Positions 1 through 4,664 of a DNA stretch of 6,020 nt are shown in pieces. Position 1 is the stretch's first letter; each line of letters opens with the position of its first letter. The notes beneath the pieces are model-generated. The model was not told the DNA's origin. It saw only the letters and a program-made list of their open reading frames with translations, and ran no database searches. The stretch is from positions 1-6,020 of the forward strand of contig JAEYUT010000373.1 in NCBI GenBank assembly GCA_023432305.1. Reading direction: 5' to 3'. The DNA is from Actinomycetes bacterium. Its GTDB lineage: Bacteria; Actinomycetota; Actinomycetes; Actinomycetales; Microbacteriaceae. A program made the translations under genes and the position numbers.

Positions 1-274
1 CCTCCAGGCGCTCCGACCACGGCACCCAGTCGGGAGCCAGAAGCGCACCGTCGCCCGGCACGAGCTCCGATTCGAGCACGGTGGGTGCTGCGCCGTCGAT
101 CTCGGCGACGCTCACCGCCCACTGCCAGCCGGGGTAGCCGCGCAGAGTCGCGCGGAAGGCGAGAGTCGTGACGCCGTCACCCTGGTCGGTCTGCGACAGC
201 AGCTCGCCCACCTCACCCGGGCGGGTGAACTCGGCGAGCGCCGACTGGGCGATCCTCACGCGCTCGTCCGACAT
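1..274 (-). CDS. DUF3027 family protein, N-terminal part (runs off left edge)
   Basis: The reverse strand is open from an ATG at 274-272 to the window edge, giving the first 91 residues of a longer protein. The visible part begins MSDERVRIAQSALAEF and holds the pattern GYPGWQW (residues 46-52) followed by ELVPGDGALLAPDWVPW (70-86), which I recognise as the conserved core of actinobacterial DUF3027 proteins. These are usually around 250 residues, so most of the gene lies outside the window. Their function is unknown. The start is supported by its position 2 nt after the stop codon of the cold-shock gene on the same strand and by a GGAAG stretch about 9 nt upstream inside that gene, which suggests cotranscription and possibly coupled translation. 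No signal peptide or membrane segment is visible. The family call comes from memory of the motif and no search was run. Confidence 0.85.
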   Translation of the reverse strand, partial: MSDERVRIAQSALAEFTRPGEVGELLSQTDQGDGVTTLAFRATLRGYPGWQWAVSVAEIDGAAPTVLESELVPGDGALLAPDWVPWSERLE

Positions 275-276
275 GC

Positions 277-657
277 TCAGGCTTCCAGATCGTCGGCGAC
301 GCGACGCAGCACCGCGGCGATCTTCGCACCGTGAGCGCGATCCGGGTAGCGACCGCGCTTCAGGTTCGCCCCGATGCCGTCAAGCAGCTTCACGAGGTCC
401 TCCACGACGACGGCCATGTCATCGGCCGACCTCCGGTTGAGCTTCGAGAGGCTCACGGGAGCGTCGAGCACGCGCACCGAGAGCGCCTGGGCTCCCTTGC
501 GTCCGTCGGCGATTCCGAACTCGAGACGGGTTCCCGCCTTGACGATGGCTCCCGCGGGGAGCGCCGAGGCGTGCAGGAAGACCTCCTGGCCGTCATCGGA
601 CGTGACGAAGCCGAAGCCCTTCTCTTCGTCGTAGAACTTCACTCTTCCGGTGGGCAT
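277..657 (-). CDS. Extended cold-shock domain protein (126 aa)
   Basis: A cold-shock (OB-fold) nucleic-acid-binding protein, expected to bind single-stranded RNA or DNA in the cytoplasm. Residues 1-66 form the cold-shock domain: MPTGRVKFYDEEKGFGFV contains the RNP1 motif (KGFGFV, 13-18), and VFLHA (26-30) stands where the RNP2 motif VFVHF normally lies, so the last aromatic position is Ala. Classical Csp proteins end near residue 67. This one carries about 60 further residues with two likely helices (79-100 and 110-125) around a basic RGRYPDR stretch. Longer actinobacterial Csp proteins of this kind are known, so the extension is probably native. The ATG at 657-655 is chosen because the Csp consensus starts there and an AAAGAGG Shine-Dalgarno sequence lies just upstream. 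Open sequence further upstream in this frame is antisense to the divergent genes. It is the first gene of a minus-strand unit with the DUF3027 gene. Confidence 0.93.
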   Translation of the reverse strand: MPTGRVKFYDEEKGFGFVTSDDGQEVFLHASALPAGAIVKAGTRLEFGIADGRKGAQALSVRVLDAPVSLSKLNRRSADDMAVVVEDLVKLLDGIGANLKRGRYPDRAHGAKIAAVLRRVADDLEA

Positions 658-711
658 TCCGGACCTCTTTCGCTGGTGGGGTGGATCGGACGCGGGGCAT
701 AGTGTTGTCTC
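658..711. promoter_or_regulatory. Divergent promoter region between cold-shock and membrane-protein genes
   Basis: This 54-bp gap separates two divergent genes. On the plus strand TAGTGT (700-705) fits the actinobacterial -10 pattern TAnnnT and ends 6 nt before the GTG start at 712, the spacing expected for a leaderless transcript. On the minus strand CACTAT (704-699) is a possible -10 for the cold-shock gene and would overlap the plus-strand -10. It leaves a leader of about 35 nt containing AAAGAGG. No convincing -35 element is visible for either direction. The plus-strand call is moderately supported and the minus-strand call is weak. Confidence 0.5.
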
Positions 712-975
712 GTGCCCGAGAACGCCCCTGTCCCGCTCAATCGTATCGAACGCGTGCTCGCGAGCATGATCGCCGGTGTGGTCGGTCTCGCCGTCATCGC
801 GATCGCCGCGACGCTCATCGGCTCCAGCTCCGGCACCGACATGTCGACGGGCGTGTGGCCCGCCGTGCTCGGGGTGGGCTACTTCGGACTGCCGCTCGCG
901 TTCCTCCTCATCCTCACGTTCATCATCGTCACTGTCGTCCGCCGCCGACGGATCGCCCGGGATGGCGGCCGCTAG
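712..975 (+). CDS. Small two-helix membrane protein (87 aa), function unknown
   Basis: The protein starts MPENAPVPLNRIERVLASM and has two strongly hydrophobic segments, about residues 15-37 and 48-76, joined by a short polar loop (SSSGTDMSTG). It ends with a basic tail (RRRRIARDGGR). By the positive-inside rule both ends should be cytoplasmic, making a hairpin in the membrane. There is no cleavable signal peptide and no catalytic motif. The GTG at 712 is chosen because TAGTGT sits 6 nt upstream, as in leaderless genes, and because both helices are retained. Small proteins like this occur next to the helicase-associated gene in related genomes, as far as I recall, sometimes under misleading ABC-transporter names. 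Nothing in the sequence supports an ATPase. The last 14 bp overlap the next gene, which suggests one transcript and coupled translation. Its role is unknown. Confidence 0.8.
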   Translation: MPENAPVPLNRIERVLASMIAGVVGLAVIAIAATLIGSSSGTDMSTGVWPAVLGVGYFGLPLAFLLILTFIIVTVVRRRRIARDGGR

Positions 976-2830
976 CAGTTCGGCTCTCGCGTTCGCTGCC
1001 TGGCTGCGAACGCTTGACGACGATGCCCTCATCCGGCTGCTGCGCGCGCGCCCCGTGCGCGAGCAGGCCATCCGGGACATCTTCGACCTCGCGGAGTCGC
1101 TGCTCGAGCCGGCGTCGCTCCAGGGCGCGCTCGAGCACCTCGACCGCCCCACGCTCGCCGTGCTCGTCGCGAGCGGTCGACTCGCCGCCGAGGGCGAGAT
1201 GCCCGATGCCGACCGCATCGCCGCGCATCTCGACATGAAGCGCTCCGACGTCGACGACGCGCTTGCGATCCTCGGCACCCTCGCCCTCGTGGATGGGAGC
1301 GCAGGCGGCACTGCGCCCTGGGGTCCCGTCGTCGAGCAGCTGGAGAGCTGGCCCGAGCGCGAGCTCCCCTCCCCCGACGAGCTCATCGACCTCACCCCGC
1401 CCGTCTCGCTCGAAGCCGTCGCCGACGCGGACCAGGCGAAGGCGGACCGCGCCGCAGCCGACCGCGCGTTCGCCGTCGTCGTCGCTGTCGGCGAGCTCGT
1501 GAACGCGCTCGAGAGCGAACCCGCGCGCCTCCTGCAGCGCGGCGGCACCGCGCTTCCCGACTGGCGCCGACTGCTCGCCGCGACGAGCACCGCAGACGAC
1601 GAGCTGCACGACCTCTTCGACATCGCCACGGCCGCCCAGCTCGTCACCGCCGAGGGCGGGGCTTGGCGCGCGGCACCCCGATCGATCGACTGGCGTGAGC
1701 TCCCGCGCGTGGAGCGCTGGGCCGCGCTCGCGGGCGCCTGGTTCGAGAAGCTGCCGGAGGAGCTGCGCTCCCACCTGCGCGTTCGGGCTCATGCGCGGTG
1801 GGGCGACGGGCTGCTCGAGTTCCTCGACTGGCTCTACCCCGCCGGCGGCGTCTGGCTCGAGGAGAACGCCACACGCGCCACCCGTGCGGCCGAGGCGCTC
1901 GGCGTCATCGGCGACGGCATCCCCTCGAGCCCCGGCTCGGCGCTCCTCGCCGACGGACCGGATGCCGCCGCCGCCGCCGTCGGCGCCCTGTTCCCCGCCG
2001 ATGTGCGCCAGGTGTACATCCAGCACGACCTCTCGCTCATCGCCCCCGGGCCGCTCGCGTCCGACATCGACGCGCGGGTGCGCGAGCTCGCCGACGTCGA
2101 AGCCGTGGGCATGGCCTCCAGCTACCGGGTGACATCGGCCTCCGTGACCCGCGCCCTCACCGCCGGCGCGACCATCGAGAATCTGCGCGCGTTCCTCTCC
2201 GAGATCTCGCTCACCGGCATCCCTCAGCCGCTCGACTATCTGCTCACGGAGACCGCCGAGCGCTTCGGCAGCCTGCGAGTGGGAACAGAGCACAGCGCCG
2301 ACGAACCGTACGCGCACGCCTATGTGCGCGGCGACGATGCGGCGCTCATCGGGCAGCTGGCGATCGATCAGGCGCTGAACCCGCTCGGGCTGCGCCGTGC
2401 GGGCGAGCACCGGGTGGTCAGCCGGTTCGACGCCGAGGCGCTCTACTGGGCTCTCGTCGACGCGCGCTACCCCGTCGTGTTCGAGGACGAGTCGGGCACG
2501 ATCCAGCACCTCCGCCGCCGGACGCCGGAACGCGAGCGCCCCCGGACCGACGCCCCGGATGCCGTGGTCGCGCTCGTCGAGCGCCTGCGCGCCGCCGCCG
2601 CCGAACAGCCCGCCGAATCCGGTGCCGCGTGGAATGCCCGCCAGCTGGAGCTCGCGATCCGCAACAGACTCGAGGTGCGGGTGACGGTCCGCATGCCCGA
2701 CGACTCCGAGGTCACCTACATGCTCGAACCCGCGGGGCTGGCAGGGGGCCGACTGCGTGCGCGCGACCGCCGAGCCGACATCGAGCGCACGCTGCCTCTC
2801 TCGCACATCACCGAAGTCGCCCCCGCCTGA
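962..2830 (+). CDS. Helicase-associated protein with XPB/Ssl2-like domain (622 aa)
   Basis: A large cytoplasmic protein of the actinobacterial family paired with XPB helicase (M. tuberculosis Rv0862c type, recalled). The N-terminus (SSALAFAAWLRTLDDDALIRLL) has the leucine-rich helix typical of the family, and residues 30-340 are helical, probably winged-helix repeats. Residues about 350-440 form the XPB/Ssl2-like domain (Pfam Helicase_C_3 type), from VYIQHDLSLIAPGPL through YRVTSASVTRAL to RFGSLRVG. Residues 562-622 resemble a WYL domain (LEPAGLAGGRLRARDRRAD followed by RTLPLSHITEV), a fold that often senses ligands or nucleic acid. No Walker A, DExH box or other helicase motif is visible, so it is unlikely to be an active ATPase. 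ATG 962 is chosen because it overlaps the preceding stop region by 14 bp and the family's N-terminus begins there. The in-frame ATG at 776 would add 62 Ser/Arg-rich residues that are only the shadow of the membrane-protein gene. No clear Shine-Dalgarno precedes 962, so translation may depend on coupling. Confidence 0.88.
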   Translation: MAAASSSALAFAAWLRTLDDDALIRLLRARPVREQAIRDIFDLAESLLEPASLQGALEHLDRPTLAVLVASGRLAAEGEMPDADRIAAHLDMKRSDVDDALAILGTLALVDGSAGGTAPWGPVVEQLESWPERELPSPDELIDLTPPVSLEAVADADQAKADRAAADRAFAVVVAVGELVNALESEPARLLQRGGTALPDWRRLLAATSTADDELHDLFDIATAAQLVTAEGGAWRAAPRSIDWRELPRVERWAALAGAWFEKLPEELRSHLRVRAHARWGDGLLEFLDWLYPAGGVWLEENATRATRAAEALGVIGDGIPSSPGSALLADGPDAAAAAVGALFPADVRQVYIQHDLSLIAPGPLASDIDARVRELADVEAVGMASSYRVTSASVTRALTAGATIENLRAFLSEISLTGIPQPLDYLLTETAERFGSLRVGTEHSADEPYAHAYVRGDDAALIGQLAIDQALNPLGLRRAGEHRVVSRFDAEALYWALVDARYPVVFEDESGTIQHLRRRTPERERPRTDAPDAVVALVERLRAAAAEQPAESGAAWNARQLELAIRNRLEVRVTVRMPDDSEVTYMLEPAGLAGGRLRARDRRADIERTLPLSHITEVAPA

Positions 2831-2843
2831 TCGGCAGCCGATC
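2829..2843. repeat. Perfect 7-1-7 palindrome upstream of the XPB promoter
   Basis: GATCGGC-A-GCCGATC overlaps the last two bases of the preceding stop codon. As RNA it can fold only as a 6-bp stem with a 3-nt loop and has no U-tract, so it is a weak terminator at best. As DNA it lies about 39-53 bp upstream of the XPB start codon, just outside the expected -35 position, where regulators often bind. Confidence 0.4.
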
Positions 2844-2867
2844 CTGCACCCTCGGAGGGGGCGCGGA

Positions 2868-2873
2868 TAGGGT
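2868..2873 (+). promoter_or_regulatory. Candidate -10 element of the XPB helicase gene
   Basis: TAGGGT matches TAnnnT and ends 8 nt before the GTG at 2882, so the transcript would begin at or within two bases of the start codon. No good -35 is seen (CTGCAC at 2844-2849 is a poor match), and no Shine-Dalgarno precedes the GTG, which agrees with leaderless translation. It implies that XPB can be transcribed independently of the gene before it. Confidence 0.5.
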
Positions 2874-2881
2874 GGTCGGTT

Positions 2882-4546
2882 GTGAATGGACCGCTCATCG
2901 TTCAAAGCGACCGCACCGTGCTCCTCGAGGTGGCGCACCCGGAGGCGGAAGAGGCTCGCCACGAGCTCGCGGTCTTCGCCGAGCTCGAACGCGCCCCCGA
3001 ACATGTGCACACCTACCGCATCACCAAGCTCGGGCTGTGGAACGCGCGCGCGGCCGGCCACACCGCCGACCAGATGCTCGACACGCTCGAGCGCTACGCG
3101 AAGTTCCCCGTGCCGCAGACGGTCGCGATCGACATCGAGGAGACCGTGGGGCGATACGGCCGGCTCATCATCGCGCGCGACGAGCCCGCCGAGGGCGGCG
3201 ACGCCCAGTCCGGTGAGCTCGTCATCCGCGCCACCGATCCCGCCGTGCTCGCCGAAGTCACCCGCAACACGAAGATCGGCCCGTTCCTCGGCATCCGCCG
3301 CAGCTCCACCGAGTGGACGCTGCAGCCGTGGGCGCGAGGCCAGGTCAAGCAGGAGCTGCTGAAGATCGGCTGGCCCGCCGAAGACCACGCGGGCTACACC
3401 CCCGGAACCCCACACGACATCGACCTCGTCGAGGACGGCTGGGAGCTGCGCCCCTACCAGCGCCTCGCCGTCGACAACTTCTTCGCCGGCGGCTCCGGCG
3501 TCGTCGTGCTCCCCTGCGGCGCGGGCAAGACCCTCGTCGGAGCGGGCGCCATGGCCGCTGCCGACACCAACACGCTCATCCTCGTCACCAACACCGTCTC
3601 CGCCCGCCAGTGGCGCGCGGAGCTGCTCAAGCGCACCACCCTCACCGAGGACGAGATCGGCGAGTACTCGGGCCAGTCGAAGGAGATCAAGCCCGTCACG
3701 ATCGCGACCTACCAGATCCTCACCGCCAAGCGGAAGGGCGAGTACGCCCACCTGGCACTTCTCGACGCGCTCGACTGGGGCCTCATCGTGTACGACGAGG
3801 TGCACCTGCTGCCCGCGCCCGTCTTCAAGCTGACTGCCGAGCTGCAGGCGCGCCGGCGCCTCGGCCTCACCGCGACGCTCGTGCGGGAGGACGGCCGCGA
3901 ATCCGACGTCTTCAGCCTGATCGGCCCGAAGCGCTTCGACGCGCCCTGGAAGGAGATCGAGGCCCAGGGCTTCATCTCGCCCGCCTCCTGCTACGAGGTG
4001 CGCATCGACCTGCCGCAGGAGGCCCGCCTCGAGTACGCGGCGAGCGCCGACGACGAGCGCTACCGTCTCGCGGCGACCGCGCCCGCGAAGCTGCAGGTGG
4101 TGAAGGATCTCGTCGCCAAGCACGAGGGCGAGCAGATCCTCGTGATCGGCCAGTACCTCGACCAGATCGAGGAGCTCTCCGAGGCGCTCGGGGCCCCGCA
4201 GCTCACCGGATCGACGCCCGTGGCGGAGCGCGAGCGCCTGTTCCAGGAGTTCCGCGATGGCACCACCAAGGTGCTCGTCGTGTCGAAGGTCGCCAACTTC
4301 TCGGTCGACCTGCCGGAAGCGACGGTCGCGATCCAGGTGTCCGGTTCGTTCGGCTCCCGTCAGGAGGAGGCGCAGCGCCTCGGACGCCTGCTCCGCCCGA
4401 AGAAGTCGGGTCTGCCCGCCAACTTCTACACCCTCGTCGCGCGCGACACCGTGGACCAGGACTTCGCACAGAACCGCCAGCGCTTCCTCGCCGAGCAGGG
4501 CTACAGCTACACGATCCTCGACTCGCACACTCTCCAGGCCGCCTGA
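2882..4546 (+). CDS. xpb: XPB-type DNA repair helicase (ATP-dependent 3'-5', 554 aa)
   Basis: A superfamily 2 DNA helicase of the XPB/Ssl2/ERCC3 family. It uses ATP to translocate on and unwind DNA. Eukaryotic and archaeal relatives act in nucleotide excision repair, and the role in bacteria is less clear. Residues 1-95 form the XPB N-terminal domain (LIVQSDRTVLLEV, HTYRITKLGLW). The core follows: ELRPYQRLAVDNF (188-200), Walker A PCGAGKT (211-217), the DEVH box (305-308), LGLTAT (327-332), the XPB-specific RED motif (335-337), ILVIGQYLDQI (419-429), SKVANFSVDLPEA (468-480) and the arginine finger region QRLGRLLRPK (498-507). All key residues are present and the length is normal (M. tuberculosis XPB is about 549 aa), so it should be active. 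I chose GTG 2882 because the N-terminal domain begins directly after it and a -10 element lies 8 nt upstream. It follows the helicase-associated gene by 51 bp and is followed by a strong hairpin. Confidence 0.95.
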   Translation: MNGPLIVQSDRTVLLEVAHPEAEEARHELAVFAELERAPEHVHTYRITKLGLWNARAAGHTADQMLDTLERYAKFPVPQTVAIDIEETVGRYGRLIIARDEPAEGGDAQSGELVIRATDPAVLAEVTRNTKIGPFLGIRRSSTEWTLQPWARGQVKQELLKIGWPAEDHAGYTPGTPHDIDLVEDGWELRPYQRLAVDNFFAGGSGVVVLPCGAGKTLVGAGAMAAADTNTLILVTNTVSARQWRAELLKRTTLTEDEIGEYSGQSKEIKPVTIATYQILTAKRKGEYAHLALLDALDWGLIVYDEVHLLPAPVFKLTAELQARRRLGLTATLVREDGRESDVFSLIGPKRFDAPWKEIEAQGFISPASCYEVRIDLPQEARLEYAASADDERYRLAATAPAKLQVVKDLVAKHEGEQILVIGQYLDQIEELSEALGAPQLTGSTPVAERERLFQEFRDGTTKVLVVSKVANFSVDLPEATVAIQVSGSFGSRQEEAQRLGRLLRPKKSGLPANFYTLVARDTVDQDFAQNRQRFLAEQGYSYTILDSHTLQAA

Positions 4547-4570
4547 GCGCGTCGGGTCGGCCCGATGCGC
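4547..4570 (+). terminator. Strong hairpin directly after the XPB stop codon
   Basis: GCGCGTCGGG (4547-4556) pairs with CCCGATGCGC (4561-4570) around a TCGG tetraloop: ten pairs, of which one is G-U. The stem begins at the base after the TGA. No T-run follows, so it differs from the textbook intrinsic terminator, but U-poor hairpin terminators are common in actinobacteria. It is the likely 3' end of the XPB transcript. Confidence 0.6.
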
Positions 4571-4578
4571 CGATGGCG

Positions 4579-4611
4579 TCATCCCTCCGGATGATTCGGG
4601 GGCCTTCCCCC
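4579..4611 (+). other. Two further small hairpins upstream of the ABC promoter
   Basis: TCATCC (4579-4584) pairs with GGATGA (4589-4594) around CTCC, and GGGGG (4598-4602) pairs with CCCCC (4607-4611) around CCTT. Both are perfect but short and lack a T-run. They may assist termination of readthrough from XPB, or may be chance in GC-rich DNA. Confidence 0.3.
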
Positions 4612-4646
4612 TGCCGCCCGCACCGGATCTCGGACAGGCTGGGCTC
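4611..4646 (+). promoter_or_regulatory. Candidate promoter of the ABC exporter operon
   Basis: CAGGCT (4635-4640) is one base away from the TAnnnT -10 pattern, and CTGCCG (4611-4616) is a weak -35 at 18 bp spacing. The -10 ends 6 nt before an ATG at 4647, the same geometry as TAGTGT before the GTG at 712. The transcript would therefore start at or very near 4647, giving the ABC ATPase gene a leader of only about 14 nt. Confidence 0.45.
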
Positions 4647-4664
4647 ATGGAGTTCCCCACATGA
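4647..4664 (+). CDS. Possible leaderless five-codon upstream ORF (MEFPT)
   Basis: ATG GAG TTC CCC ACA TGA begins 6 nt after the candidate -10 element, and its TGA overlaps the ATG of the ABC ATPase gene as ATGA. A ribosome that starts at the 5' end of a leaderless mRNA would end exactly on the next start codon and could reinitiate there. The same bases offer another reading: GGAG (4649-4652), 8 nt before ATG 4661, could be an ordinary Shine-Dalgarno sequence. Both may operate. The peptide is too short to have a predictable function and this is an inference from geometry alone. Confidence 0.35.
   Translation: MEFPT

Noticed and set aside
776..961. N-terminal extension of the helicase-associated gene from the ATG at 776
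   Set aside because: The added 62 residues are almost only Ser, Arg, Pro and Ala, mirror the membrane-protein gene in another frame, and lie before the normal family N-terminus.
658..1647. Upstream extension of the cold-shock gene on the minus strand
   Set aside because: The extension is low-complexity and antisense to two genes. The Csp consensus starts at 657 with a good ribosome binding site.
1968..1980. Run of GCC repeats
   Set aside because: It encodes a short alanine run in frame within the helicase-associated protein and is ordinary for GC-rich coding DNA.
2840..2881. SOS box (GAACnnnnGTTC) or PafBC-type damage promoter in front of XPB
   Set aside because: No LexA-like palindrome is present, and the nine bases positioned 8 nt before TAGGGT match TTGTCRGTG at only about four positions.
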